The notes below the pieces were generated by a model. The model was given only the letters and a program-made list of their open reading frames with translations, ran no database searches and was not told the DNA's origin. From Gillisella taibaishanensis (GTDB lineage: Bacteria > Pseudomonadota > Alphaproteobacteria > Rhizobiales > Rhizobiaceae), in the NCBI RefSeq assembly GCF_001938985.1, contig NZ_MKIN01000027.1, forward strand, positions 453,791 through 517,790: 64,000 nt of DNA. Direction: 5' to 3'. Made by a program: the position numbers and the translations under genes. The stretch's first letter is position 1; each line of letters starts with the position of its first letter. Positions 7,674 to 16,900 of this stretch are shown here, one piece after another.

Positions 7674-9446
7674 TTACGAGCGGCGCAGGTTGAAGGCCAG
7701 GGCCTGGGTGTTGGGGTCACGTGGCAGAACCGAGGGCTTGGCACCCGGCGGCACATAGAGGCTCCCTGCCAGTTCGTCATAGGAGACGTCCTGGATGTCG
7801 GCACGGCTGGTGGCGATCAGAGCGGCTGCGGCCCCGGCGGATTGGCCGGTTTGCATCAGCGTCATTTCCATGCGGATCGCGCCGAAGGCTTCGTGCGTGG
7901 CACTGAGCGCGAAGATCGACATCAGGTTGGTGCATTCGGCGCGACGCGGCACGATGGAGGACAGGGGAATGGCGAAGATCCGGTCGGCGCCGCCGGCCTC
8001 GGCTTCAAAATTGCCCTCGTTCCAAACGCTGGGCGCCGAAGAGCCGAGCATGTTGGTGACGTTGCGCACGATGCGCTGGGTGTGGTGGCTGTCGCGCCGA
8101 TAGGAACCGGTCGAAATCGTGTTGTTGTCGCGCAGTTCCTGATCGTCTGCGGCCGTCACGTCATGGCCGCTCATCTGGTGGTCGGACACCATGCGGCGCG
8201 CCTCGCGCACATAGAGCTGATAAGGCCAGTTCGCCTCGTCATTTTCATGCGGATCGAGGTAATGCTGCCCGTCGAGGCCGTAGTCGAGGAAGACCTGGCG
8301 CAGGTCGTCAGGCACGCGCGGGTCCTTGTGATGCTGCATCGCGTAGAAGAAGCCGCGTGTCCACCGCTCGTGCGCCTTCCAGATCTTTTCGCGCATACCG
8401 TAATCGGCCTGCGGATAACCCCAGGAGCCGCCGATATAGTCGGTGGAAACCGCGCCTCGATTGTTGATGTCATAGACGCCATTGCCGAGATCGCTGTGGA
8501 GCAGGAACTGCATCTTCACGGCGTTTTCGGCATCGGCCAACTGGCCGCGATCGCGCAGCGCCCTCACCCAGCGGAACAGCAATTCATAGCGGGCGGGATC
8601 AAAGCCCGGCGGCGGGGTCGAAGGCAGCGCCACCCGGCGGGCGGGATCGCGCGTCATGGTCATGCGGAAATTATAGGCCTGCACTGCCCGGTCGCCGGCA
8701 CCGATTTCCGGCGTTGGGTAATTGCGGATACCCGGCAGGAGGCCGCTGCCCGGCACGCCTTCGGTGACGAAAGGATCGATAGCGACCTGGCCGATCACCC
8801 GCTCGAAGCGACGATGCAGCTGGAAATTATGGTTGTCGCCCCAGGCATCGGTGCGGGTGCCGCGAAAGCCGTTCAGCACGTTGTCGCCGTCCTGCGGCTC
8901 GCGACCAACCGCCCAGGAGACGCCAGAGGCGGCCATCAGGTCGCCTTCATAGCTCGCATCGATGAAACAGCGACCGTTGAAGACCTGGCCGTCGATAGTC
9001 TCCATACCGTCGATGCGCGCACCGGTCTTGGCAACGCGCAAGACGCCACGGCTGCGGAAGACCGGAATATTGTATTCCTGAAGCAGCTTTTCGAACACGG
9101 TCTGGGCAAAGCGCGGCTCGAAGGAATAGGTGGTGTCGGCAACGCCGGCCTCGGCATTGATCCGGCTGATGACATAGCGGGCGAGACCGCCAAAAGCGCT
9201 ACCGGCCTCGATATCGGTGCCGCCGAGACCACCGGCCATCATGCCGCCGGGATGTCGCTCGCGCCAGCCGCCGACAATAGCGACAGTGCGACCCATGGCC
9301 TTCGCCTGGATGGCCGCGGTGATCCCACCACTGGTCATGCCGTAAATAACAACGTCATAGGTCGTTTGCTGCGCAAAGCTTAAGCTCGGCACAAATAGAC
9401 TGGTTGCTCCAGCAACAAACACTCGACGACCCAAATTGAAACGCAT
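7674..9446 (-). CDS. Exported FAD-dependent oxidoreductase
   Basis: 590 aa. The N-terminus MRFNLGRRVFVAGATSLFVP resembles a Tat or Sec signal (RR followed by a hydrophobic core, then SLSFAQ). The mature protein begins with an FAD-binding Rossmann motif, YDVVIYGMTSGGITAAIQAK (GxTSGG around 35-41), and has the HPGGMMAGGLGGTD segment and CFIDASYEGDLMAASGV typical of the FAD_oxidored family (PF12831). These enzymes are poorly characterised, and some are linked to sugar or xanthan metabolism. No partner gene is adjacent. Long open frames on the other strand here are codon-bias shadows. Confidence 0.87.
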   Translation of the reverse strand: MRFNLGRRVFVAGATSLFVPSLSFAQQTTYDVVIYGMTSGGITAAIQAKAMGRTVAIVGGWRERHPGGMMAGGLGGTDIEAGSAFGGLARYVISRINAEAGVADTTYSFEPRFAQTVFEKLLQEYNIPVFRSRGVLRVAKTGARIDGMETIDGQVFNGRCFIDASYEGDLMAASGVSWAVGREPQDGDNVLNGFRGTRTDAWGDNHNFQLHRRFERVIGQVAIDPFVTEGVPGSGLLPGIRNYPTPEIGAGDRAVQAYNFRMTMTRDPARRVALPSTPPPGFDPARYELLFRWVRALRDRGQLADAENAVKMQFLLHSDLGNGVYDINNRGAVSTDYIGGSWGYPQADYGMREKIWKAHERWTRGFFYAMQHHKDPRVPDDLRQVFLDYGLDGQHYLDPHENDEANWPYQLYVREARRMVSDHQMSGHDVTAADDQELRDNNTISTGSYRRDSHHTQRIVRNVTNMLGSSAPSVWNEGNFEAEAGGADRIFAIPLSSIVPRRAECTNLMSIFALSATHEAFGAIRMEMTLMQTGQSAGAAAALIATSRADIQDVSYDELAGSLYVPPGAKPSVLPRDPNTQALAFNLRRS

Positions 9447-10081
9447 TGTTACCTGCTCTAAACGCTATATTTAGCTTCCTAATGTATTTGAATCCCCGCT
9501 GAAAAAAACGCATTTTCAGTTGCATTCATTCTTTTCTCTTTCAGTAGACGAGCCTATTTTTTTACACAGTTAAGCCGCTTTTTATTGGGTGCATCTATGT
9601 TTTTTTGGAGCAGCGCCGCCGTGCAGGCCGGTGCTTTATGCATCGGATAGTTACAAATTGCTCCGTATTCCACCGGCTGCATGGTTAATGCCGGGCCCTC
9701 ATGCTAGCGCCCTGAAAAAATGGGGTATTTGGGACTGCGGGTTTATTAAGTTATTCTACAACCCAGGATTTAACCCGCCATGGCTGCGAAACCCTTTCGC
9801 TCAAACCTGCGCATGTCTCGTTTTGAGACATCCCTGTCTCGTGGCCGATCAGATGAAAGCGGCAAGGTCATGACCAAATAAAGGCGGAACCGGTGTGCGC
9901 TCTACGCGTTAGTACACGTTCGCTTGACAAGTTTTTGGTGACAAAGGACCCGCTGCTGCGCTGCAGAATCAGTCGCCAAGGCGCGGTCAAAATCATAAAT
10001 TATGTAGTAAATATAACATCTTGCCTCATTTCTCCTCCCGCGGTTCATAGCCCGGCAGGCGGCCCGGCAGGAAAGGCACAC
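9447..10081. other. Non-coding stretch between divergent genes
   Basis: About 635 bases between the divergent FAD oxidoreductase and AI-2E-type transporter starts. It is locally AT-rich (9480-9580 and 9990-10020) and probably holds both promoters. I see no supportable gene; short open frames here lack ribosome sites and codon bias. TTGACA occurs at 9924-9929 but no convincing -10 follows at the right distance. Confidence 0.5.
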
Positions 10082-11179
10082 ATGATGGACGACACAGTAA
10101 AGCGCAGGATCCTGCAGCCCGGCGAAACGAGGCAAGACCGGCCGCGCAAGACGGCGCTGGAGCTTGGCCAGGCCTGGGCGGTGATCGGCCTGTTCCTGAT
10201 CGTCGCGATTGCCGCGCTGCATTATGCCGGCACCATCCTGATGCCGCTGGCGCTGGCCGTCGTCGTCGGGCTGATCCTCGGGCTTGCGGCCGACCGGCTG
10301 GAAGCGCTAGGCGTGCCGCCTATGCTGAGCGCCATCGTGCTGACCACGGCGCTGGCCGCGCTTGTAACCATCATCGGCAATACGCTTGCTGGACCGCTGA
10401 TGGAACTGGCGCAGGACATGCCGGCCATCGGCCAGACCATGGTCGACCGGTTCACGCCGTTCCTGCAGCGCTTTCACTGGCTGCACCTGGACGGGCTCTA
10501 CAATGCCCGCGGCGTTACCATGGACAAGATGCTGGAAAACGGCGGCGGCATCCTGACGACCGTTGCCGGTCAGGTAACACCCGCCATCGTGCAGACGTTG
10601 ATTTTCTTTGTCGGGCTGGTGCTGTTTCTGGCCGGGCGGGTGTCGATCCGCAAGACGCTGATCGTGTCTTTCCGCGACCGCGCCCGGCGGCTGGCCGCGA
10701 TCCGCTGCATCAACGCCATCGAAACCGCGCTCGGCTTCTATTTTGCAACGGCATCGCTGATTTATGCAGGCGTTGGCTGCTGCGCCATGCTGATTGCCTG
10801 GGCCGGTGGCCTAACGCTGCCGGTGCTCTGGGGCTTTTTCGCCTTTCTCTCCAGCTTCGTGCCGTTTCTCGGCGTCACCGCCATCACGGTTTCGCTGGCG
10901 CTGGCCGGCATTCTCACCCATAGCGGCCTGTTGTTTTCACTGCTTCCGGCCATCGCCTTCTTCACTGTGCATACGCTGGTGGAAAATCTGGTGACACCAG
11001 CCGTGATGGGAAGGCGCATGGAAATCAATGCCTTCGCCGTCTTCGTCGCCATCATTTTCTGGACCTGGGTCTGGGGTGCTGCCGGCGCCATGCTGGCAGT
11101 GCCGCTGTCGCTGATTGGCAAGGCGATCTTTGCCGAACTCGCTCCGCATGCGGCGACGAAGCCGAAGCTGCCAGGCTAA
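10082..11179 (+). CDS. AI-2E family (PerM-type) membrane transporter
   Basis: About 365 aa from the ATG at 10082 (or 10085), preceded by AGGAAAGG. After a charged N-terminus it has a pair of long hydrophobic segments (AVIGLFLIVAIAALHYAG; LALAVVVGLILGLA), a central soluble region and further helices around PVLWGFFAFLSSFVPFLG. This is the conserved C-terminal signature of AI-2E/PerM exporters (about 8 TM helices). Substrates in the family vary (autoinducer-2, small solutes, Na+/H+), so none is assigned. The in-frame extension back to 9893 has no ribosome site. Confidence 0.88.
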   Translation: MMDDTVKRRILQPGETRQDRPRKTALELGQAWAVIGLFLIVAIAALHYAGTILMPLALAVVVGLILGLAADRLEALGVPPMLSAIVLTTALAALVTIIGNTLAGPLMELAQDMPAIGQTMVDRFTPFLQRFHWLHLDGLYNARGVTMDKMLENGGGILTTVAGQVTPAIVQTLIFFVGLVLFLAGRVSIRKTLIVSFRDRARRLAAIRCINAIETALGFYFATASLIYAGVGCCAMLIAWAGGLTLPVLWGFFAFLSSFVPFLGVTAITVSLALAGILTHSGLLFSLLPAIAFFTVHTLVENLVTPAVMGRRMEINAFAVFVAIIFWTWVWGAAGAMLAVPLSLIGKAIFAELAPHAATKPKLPG

Positions 11180-11249
11180 AGCATTTCAGGGATAGCGGGA
11201 CCCTGCTCTCGCCCGCGAATGCGTATCGCCAACGGCAGAAAGCACCGGC

Positions 11250-11618
11250 TCATGCAGCCGGATGATGCACGATCCAGGCCGTCAGCCGCACGACCAGCGG
11301 CCGCACCAGCAGCACGCATAAAAAGGCGGTTGGCATGGCAAAGGCATAGGCGCGCAGGGTGCGGGCCGGCAGATCGGCAGTCACGCCGCCGTTTACGGCG
11401 GCAATGGCGGTGCACATGATCAGAGCCATGATGCCCGCCATGAAGAAGGCGGAGACGACAGGCGCCGTGCGATGATGCAGCTTGTAGCGCCGCACGCGAC
11501 GCTGCTGCGCAGTCTCCACGGTCTGATCGGCGTCTGTGATATCCATCTTGGCTATGGCCATATCGGCAACGGCGCAGCCGGCTATAGCGGCTTCAATCAT
11601 CATTCCATTGTTTATCAT
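11250..11618 (-). CDS. DUF2798 small membrane protein
   Basis: 122 aa from the ATG at 11618 (MINNGMMIEAAIAGCAVADM), with GAGGG upstream; longer versions of the frame run into the neighbouring LysR gene's promoter. Two hydrophobic helices, the second in the DUF2798-like motif AFAMPTAFLCVLLVRPLVVR. Function unknown. It is divergent from a LysR regulator at 11740, which probably controls it. An N-terminal extension of ~40 residues compared with typical DUF2798 proteins may be real or may indicate a start further in. Confidence 0.78.
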   Translation of the reverse strand: MINNGMMIEAAIAGCAVADMAIAKMDITDADQTVETAQQRRVRRYKLHHRTAPVVSAFFMAGIMALIMCTAIAAVNGGVTADLPARTLRAYAFAMPTAFLCVLLVRPLVVRLTAWIVHHPAA

Positions 11619-11739
11619 CGTCGTGTCCCTCTGTTTGTCTGAGGGCACAATGGCGAATTTTCCGGCCGCCCGGTAGAACAGCAAGATCATCGTCAGTATA
11701 AAGGAAAACTTACGAGTGAGATAAAGGCTTCGAAAGCTA

Positions 11740-12666
11740 ATGGACAGCCTGCGCGGCATCGACAGTTTCATCCGGGCCGTGGAAACCGGCAGCATTGCCG
11801 CCGCCGCCCGGCAGCTCGGGATAACGCCGGCAGCAGCCAGCCAGAACATTGCCCGGCTGGAGCAGGAGATCGGCACGCGCCTTCTGGTGCGCACCACGCG
11901 GCGGCTGGCGCTGACGGAAGCGGGCAAGATCTATTTCGAGCGGGTGCGCCGGGTGGTGAGCGACCTGGACGCGGCCCAGGCGGCGTTGTCGGTGCTGCAC
12001 GAGCGGCCGCAGGGGCGGCTGCGGGTGGCGGTCTCGGCCGCCTTTGGCCGGCATGTTATCGCCCGGATGCTGCCATCCTTCTCGGCTGCCTGGCCTGACG
12101 TCTCGGTGGAACTGATCCTCAACGACGAACGGCTCGACCATATCCGCGACGAAATCGATATCAGCATCCGGTTTTTCCGTCCCACCGGCGCTGGCCTGGT
12201 GACACGTCGGCTGGGCTCGGTGCCGATCATCATCTGCGCCTCGCCGGATTATCTGGCCGAGCACGGCGTGCCGCGCGAGCCCGAGGAGCTGAAAAACCAT
12301 TCCTGCCTGCTGTTTCGCACGCCTTACGATGGTCGCCTGCTGCCCTGGGGCTTCATCCGCAACGGCATCCGTTTCGAGCCGGAACTGCATGTGTCGATCA
12401 TCTGCAACGATATCGATGCGCTGGCCACCATGACGATGGCCGGCGCCGGGATCTCCCGGCTCGGCGCATTCCTGGCCCGCGATCTCGTCGCCTCAGGCAA
12501 GGTCGTCTCGTTGTTTGCCACGGGATCGGCCAGCAGCGGCGCCGAAGCCGACCCGGAGCCGCTGGATTTTCACATCTGCCTGCAGGACCGGCAGGCCATG
12601 CTGCCGAAGGTGCGGCTGTTCATCGACCATATCATCGAGGAATGGCGCAAGAACCCGGTGCGCTGA
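11740..12666 (+). CDS. LysR-family transcriptional regulator
   Basis: 308 aa with a typical N-terminal winged HTH (MDSLRGIDSFIRAVETGSIA, ARQLGITPAAASQNIARLE) and a periplasmic-binding-protein-like effector domain (about 90-300). Belongs to the large CrgA/AaeR-like group. Divergent from the DUF2798 gene, so the 120-base gap 11619-11739 probably contains a shared operator. A long intergenic palindromic repeat begins directly after the stop. Confidence 0.93.
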   Translation: MDSLRGIDSFIRAVETGSIAAAARQLGITPAAASQNIARLEQEIGTRLLVRTTRRLALTEAGKIYFERVRRVVSDLDAAQAALSVLHERPQGRLRVAVSAAFGRHVIARMLPSFSAAWPDVSVELILNDERLDHIRDEIDISIRFFRPTGAGLVTRRLGSVPIIICASPDYLAEHGVPREPEELKNHSCLLFRTPYDGRLLPWGFIRNGIRFEPELHVSIICNDIDALATMTMAGAGISRLGAFLARDLVASGKVVSLFATGSASSGAEADPEPLDFHICLQDRQAMLPKVRLFIDHIIEEWRKNPVR

Positions 12667-12669
12667 CGC

Positions 12670-12776
12670 TAAAGCGTGTCGCAGTGAGTAGGATTCCCGG
12701 CGACACGCTTTAGCTCTTCTTTTGTCGCATGTACGTTATCGTTTAATTGCGGGCAATTAAACGCGACATGCTTTAA
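12670..12776. repeat. RIME-like rhizobial intergenic mosaic element (two palindromes)
   Basis: Two imperfect palindromes in tandem: AAAGCGTGTCGC at 12671-12682 pairs with GCGACACGCTTT near 12701-12712. The second carries GTCGCATG (12725 on) opposite CGACATGCTTTA near 12764-12775, with an inner hairpin of TTTAATTGC / GCAATTAAA. This layout matches the RIME class of repeats common between rhizobial genes. It sits between the convergent LysR and DUF930 genes and could act as a transcription barrier. Confidence 0.75.
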
Positions 12777-12787
12777 TGGGGCAAACC

Positions 12788-13177
12788 TCAATTGTAGAGG
12801 TAATATTTGCCCCAGCTTTGTTTGGGCACGGCATCGCCGATCTGGTAGCTGAAATTCTTGACGTCGAGATGCTGGTTGCCGGTCTCGCACTGGTATTTCA
12901 GCCGATACCACTGACCCTTGCTGCGAAAGACCGCGCCCGGCGCCTTCAGCCGATTGCCGTCGGCCTTAGTCTGGGCAAAGGTATAGGCGATCACCTTGTC
13001 GGGGGAATAGGTCTTGGCTTCCTTGCCGATCCGGTTCATCGCCTCCATGTCGCAGCGCTGCTCCAGCCGTTCGGCCGGCGACAGCGACTTCAGCTGGCGG
13101 GTGGCAGATGCATCGAGCGCAAAGGCAGATTGCGCAAAAACCATCGCCAAACCACCGGTCAAAATCATCAGTCGCAT
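12788..13177 (-). CDS. DUF930 family secreted protein
   Basis: 129 aa from the ATG at 13177 (AGGA upstream). A Sec signal peptide (MRLMILTGGLAMVFAQSAFA) is followed by LDASATRQLKSLSPAERLEQ and a C-terminal half with two conserved Cys (RCDMEAMNRIG, YQCETGN). This matches the DUF930 family found mainly in Rhizobiales. Function unknown; likely periplasmic with one disulphide. Downstream of it lies the RIME-like element. Confidence 0.85.
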   Translation of the reverse strand: MRLMILTGGLAMVFAQSAFALDASATRQLKSLSPAERLEQRCDMEAMNRIGKEAKTYSPDKVIAYTFAQTKADGNRLKAPGAVFRSKGQWYRLKYQCETGNQHLDVKNFSYQIGDAVPKQSWGKYYLYN

Positions 13178-13397
13178 ATATAATTTCCTACTAGACTCCG
13201 ATTCGGCGGAATATATTGCCGCGATCCCGGTGAGGCCAGCATTTAAAACGTGCATCCCGGTTTTGTGATCGCGACACGGGCGGCGCAAAATGACCAGAGA
13301 GGAATTTGGCTTTCGCGCTCAGGTGCTTTACCCATTTCCGCTTGATCGCGGACCACCTGCCGCCTATCTCTGGAGCCTGGTCCATAACCAAGCGAGT

Positions 13398-15527
13398 ATG
13401 CCCTTGTCCTCTTCTTCCAAGCCGCCCTTTGCCGATCTTCCGCCAGCACCCAAGGCTGCGATCAAGCCGTTCAGCGACACCAGGCACGGCGTGACCCGCA
13501 CAGACGACTATGCCTGGCTGCGCGCCGACAACTGGCAGCAGATGTTCAAGGATACTTCGATCCTCGACCCCGAGATCCGCGCCCATCTGGAGGCTGAGAA
13601 CGCCTATATGGATGCGGCCATGGCCGATACGGCAGCGCTGCAGAAACAGCTGTTTGCGGAAATGAAAGGCCGGATCAAGGAAGACGACAGTTCCGTGCCC
13701 ATGAAGGACGGGCCGTTTGCCTATGGCTCGGCTTTCGTCACCGGCGGCGAGCAGCCGCGCTATTTCCGCATTCTCCGCGACGGCGATCCCAAGGACGAGA
13801 GCCTGCGCGTGGTGCTGCTCGACGGCGACAAGGAAGCTGCGGATAAGGACTATTTCCGGCTGGCCGGCCTCGACCACAGCAACGATCACAAGCTTGGTCT
13901 CTGGGGCTATGACGACAAGGGCTCGGAATATTACACGCTGCGCATCCGCGATCTCGAGAGCGGCCAGGATCTCGCAGACGTGCTCGACAATACCGCCGGC
14001 GGCGGGGTCTGGGCGCCTGACGGCAAGAGCTTCTTCTACACATTGCAGGACGAGAACCATCGCCCGTCCAAGGTGTTTCACCACATCCTCGGCACGCCGC
14101 AAGCACAAGACCGGCTGGTCTATGAGGAGCAGGACCCTGGCTTCTTCATGGGCGTTGGCGGTTCGCTGCTGGACGACTTCATTTATATCGACATCCACGA
14201 TCACGAGACCTCGGAATATCGGCTGCTGTCGACCCGCGACCTTACGGCGGAGCCCGTGCTGGTGGCCGAGCGCGAAGAGGGCATCGAATATTCGATGACC
14301 GAGGGCGGCGATGTGTTCTTCATCCTGACTAATGCCGACGACGCCAAGGACTTCAAGATCGTCGAAGCACCGGTCACGGCGCCGGGCCGCGAACACTGGA
14401 AAGATGTCGTGCCGCATACGCCCGGCCGGCTGATCCTGTCGCATATGGCCTATGCCCGGCATCTCGTCTGGCTGGAGCGCCGCGAGGGCCTGCCAGTCAT
14501 CATGATCCGCGACCGCGTGAGCGGCGAGGAACACGCCATCGACTTTGCCGAAGAGGCCTATTCGCTCGGCCTGCAGGGTGCTGCTGAATATGACACGGAC
14601 ACCATCCGCTTTTCCTATTCCTCGATGACGACGCCAAGCCAGCTCTATGATTACAACATGGCGACGCGCGAGCGGGTGCTCTTGAAGACCCAGGAAGTAC
14701 CGTCAGGCCATAACGCCCAGGACTACATCACCCGCCGGGTCTTCGCCCGCTCCCATGACGGCGTTGAAGTGCCGGTGACGCTGCTCTATGGCAAGGATAC
14801 CGTGCTCGACGGCTCGGCCCCCTGCCTGCTCTACGGCTACGGTGCCTATGGCGTGACCATCCCGGCCGGCTTCAACACCAGTTGCCTGTCGCTGGTCGAT
14901 CGCGGCTTCGTTTACGCCATCGCCCATATCCGCGGCGGCAAGGACAAGGGCTTTTCCTGGTACGAAGACGGCAAGATGGAAAAGAAGGTCAATACCTTCA
15001 AGGACTTCATCGCTGCGGCCGACCATCTCGTCGCCGAGGGCTTTACCGCCTACGACAAGATCATCGCCGAAGGTGGCTCGGCCGGCGGCATGTTGATGGG
15101 CGCGGTCGCCAATATGGCACCGGAAAAATTCGCCGGCGTGATCGCCGCCGTGCCCTTCGTCGACGTGCTGAACACCATGCTCGACGACACCCTGCCGCTG
15201 ACCCCGCCGGAATGGCCGGAATGGGGCAATCCGATCGAATCCGAAGAGGAATACCGCTGGATCGCCGCTTACAGCCCCTATGACAATGTCGGCAAAAAGC
15301 GCTATCCGCCGATCCTGGCGCTGTCAGGCCTCACCGACCCGCGTGTGACCTATTGGGAACCGACCAAGTGGATCGCCAAGCTGCGCGAAAAAGCCCCCGA
15401 CGCCGGCCCCTATCTCCTGAAAACCAACATGGCAGCCGGCCATGGCGGCAAATCCGGGCGGTTCCAGCGGCTGGAAGAGGTGGCGTTTGAATATGCGTTT
15501 GCCGTGAAGATGGCGGGGAAGATGTAA
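13398..15527 (+). CDS. ptrB: Oligopeptidase B / prolyl-oligopeptidase family serine protease (S9)
   Basis: 709 aa from the ATG at 13398. An in-frame ATG at 13290 would add 36 residues that do not look like the family. N-terminal beta-propeller (about 1-420, starting PPFADLPPAPKAAIKPFSDT) and a C-terminal alpha/beta hydrolase domain. The nucleophile Ser lies in EGGSAGGML (S561), the acid in DPRVTYWEP and the His in AAGHGGKSG. Oligopeptidase B cleaves small peptides after basic residues in the cytoplasm or periplasm; no signal peptide is seen. Possible weak start site. Followed by a REP-like doublet. Confidence 0.92.
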   Translation: MPLSSSSKPPFADLPPAPKAAIKPFSDTRHGVTRTDDYAWLRADNWQQMFKDTSILDPEIRAHLEAENAYMDAAMADTAALQKQLFAEMKGRIKEDDSSVPMKDGPFAYGSAFVTGGEQPRYFRILRDGDPKDESLRVVLLDGDKEAADKDYFRLAGLDHSNDHKLGLWGYDDKGSEYYTLRIRDLESGQDLADVLDNTAGGGVWAPDGKSFFYTLQDENHRPSKVFHHILGTPQAQDRLVYEEQDPGFFMGVGGSLLDDFIYIDIHDHETSEYRLLSTRDLTAEPVLVAEREEGIEYSMTEGGDVFFILTNADDAKDFKIVEAPVTAPGREHWKDVVPHTPGRLILSHMAYARHLVWLERREGLPVIMIRDRVSGEEHAIDFAEEAYSLGLQGAAEYDTDTIRFSYSSMTTPSQLYDYNMATRERVLLKTQEVPSGHNAQDYITRRVFARSHDGVEVPVTLLYGKDTVLDGSAPCLLYGYGAYGVTIPAGFNTSCLSLVDRGFVYAIAHIRGGKDKGFSWYEDGKMEKKVNTFKDFIAAADHLVAEGFTAYDKIIAEGGSAGGMLMGAVANMAPEKFAGVIAAVPFVDVLNTMLDDTLPLTPPEWPEWGNPIESEEEYRWIAAYSPYDNVGKKRYPPILALSGLTDPRVTYWEPTKWIAKLREKAPDAGPYLLKTNMAAGHGGKSGRFQRLEEVAFEYAFAVKMAGKM

Positions 15528-15534
15528 CGAGGGC

Positions 15535-15705
15535 CAGCCCCTCTTCCGGCCGCCGCCACCTTCTCCCCACAAGTGGGAGAAGGAAATATGCCGCACCGTT
15601 ATACGCCGTCACTTACGTTAGTAAGCTGAAGCGCCAGCGTTTGTCTCTCTCCCCCTTGTGGGGAGAGAGGTGCCGAGCGCAGCGGAGGCGGAGTGAGGGG
15701 CAAGA
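15535..15705. repeat. REP-like palindromic doublet (inverted pair)
   Basis: Two related palindromes in opposite orientation: CCTTCTCCCCAC / GTGGGAGAAGG at 15559-15583, and CTCTCTCCCCC / GGGGAGAGAG at 15646-15670. Each has a GC-rich arm pointing outwards (CCCCTC...GCCGCCACC on the left; GGTGCCGAGCGC...GTGAGGGGC on the right). A small hairpin CTTAC/GTAAG lies between at 15612-15625. Same class as the repeats at 38520 and 46290; typical of Rhizobiales intergenic palindromes. It forms the left edge of the AAA/DUF4276 pair. Confidence 0.75.
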
Positions 15706-15799
15706 CGCTGAACCGAAGCCTCCAGCCCGCTTGATCGCCCCCGACACTCCGCTAAAACAAGATATTAAATCCACCTCCAACCACGAGAACCGCCCGTTC

Positions 15800-16900
15800 A
15801 TGATCAAAAAGGTCAACCAGCCCGGCCAGATTTCGCGGCTCACCGTGGAGGGCTACAAATCCATCGCGCGCTGCGACATGGAGCTTGGCCGCATCAATAT
15901 CCTGATCGGCGCCAATGGCGCGGGGAAATCCAATTTCATCGGGTTCTTTGGGTTTCTGCGGAGGATTTTGGACCGGCAACTGCAGATCACGGTCGGTCAG
16001 GCGGGCGGGCCGGATGCAATATTACATTTTGGACGGAAGGCGACGGAAGCGCTTTCCTTGAAAGTGGAAATCGGCAAAGACGAATATTATTTGAAAATCG
16101 TTCCGACCATGGACAATCGCCTCTTTATCGAAATGGAGAAGGTGAATTGGCCGAGTATTCCCTTCGCGATAGAGTGCAATGGCTCATATGAAAGCGCGTT
16201 AGAAACGCATCCAATTTTCCAAATTTCGCCTGAGGACACCGCCAGTTTAATGCGGAAATGGCGCATCTTTCATTTCCACGACACTAGCGCCACCGCGCAC
16301 GTCAAACAAATTCAAAACCTCAACGACAACGCATTCCTGCGCGAAGACGCACGCAATCTCGCAGCCTTCCTGCTGCGCATCCGCGATCACCATCGCGAGC
16401 ACTACCTACGGATCGTCAAGACCATCCGGCTGGTCGCGCCCTTCTTCGGCGACTTCTATCTTCGCCCGACAGTCGCCAATCCTGACAAAATCCAGCTGGA
16501 ATGGGCCGAAGCAGGCCGGGACGAGCCGTTTCTCGCCAGCGCCTTGTCGGACGGCACGCTGCGTTTCATCTGCCTCGCAACGCTGCTTTTGCAGCCGGAC
16601 GAGTTCATGCCGGCGACCATCCTTATCCACGAGCCGGAACTTGGCCTGCATCCCTATGCCATTAATGTCCTGGCCGGGCTGATGAAATCCTTGTCGGAGA
16701 CGCACCAGTTGATTGTCTCCACACAATCGGTCGAACTGGTCGATTGTTTCGACGCGGAAGACCTTATCGTCGTTGACAAGCGCGACGGAGCATCGACCTT
16801 CAAACGGCCTCATCCGGCCGAACTCGAAACTTGGCTCGAAGATTACAGCCTCGGGGAACTCTGGAAGAAGAACCTGCTCGGCGGGAGACCCGGTCGATGA
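15800..16900 (+). CDS. AAA family ATPase (AAA_21-type), partner of DUF4276 protein
   Basis: 366 aa from the ATG at 15800 (MIKKVNQPGQISRLTVEGYK); upstream in-frame sequence comes from the repeat element and is unlikely to be coding. Walker A GANGAGKS at 37-44, Walker B-like ATILIHEPELGLHP, and a QLIVSTQSVELVD segment, the usual layout of RecF/OLD-like ATPases. Its stop overlaps the next gene's ATG by 4 bases (ATGA), so the two are translationally coupled. Pairs of this ATPase type with DUF4276 are recurrent in accessory DNA and are suspected defence or stress modules; the role here is inferred. Confidence 0.82.
   Translation: MIKKVNQPGQISRLTVEGYKSIARCDMELGRINILIGANGAGKSNFIGFFGFLRRILDRQLQITVGQAGGPDAILHFGRKATEALSLKVEIGKDEYYLKIVPTMDNRLFIEMEKVNWPSIPFAIECNGSYESALETHPIFQISPEDTASLMRKWRIFHFHDTSATAHVKQIQNLNDNAFLREDARNLAAFLLRIRDHHREHYLRIVKTIRLVAPFFGDFYLRPTVANPDKIQLEWAEAGRDEPFLASALSDGTLRFICLATLLLQPDEFMPATILIHEPELGLHPYAINVLAGLMKSLSETHQLIVSTQSVELVDCFDAEDLIVVDKRDGASTFKRPHPAELETWLEDYSLGELWKKNLLGGRPGR

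Noticed and set aside
7842..9383. Long plus-strand open frame (513 codons) opposite the FAD oxidoreductase
   Set aside because: Composition is typical of antisense shadow in high-GC DNA; the minus-strand frame has clear FAD motifs and a signal peptide.
9893..10081. 63-residue N-terminal extension of the AI-2E-type transporter
   Set aside because: The stretch is AT-rich promoter-like DNA, and a good ribosome site precedes the ATG at 10082.
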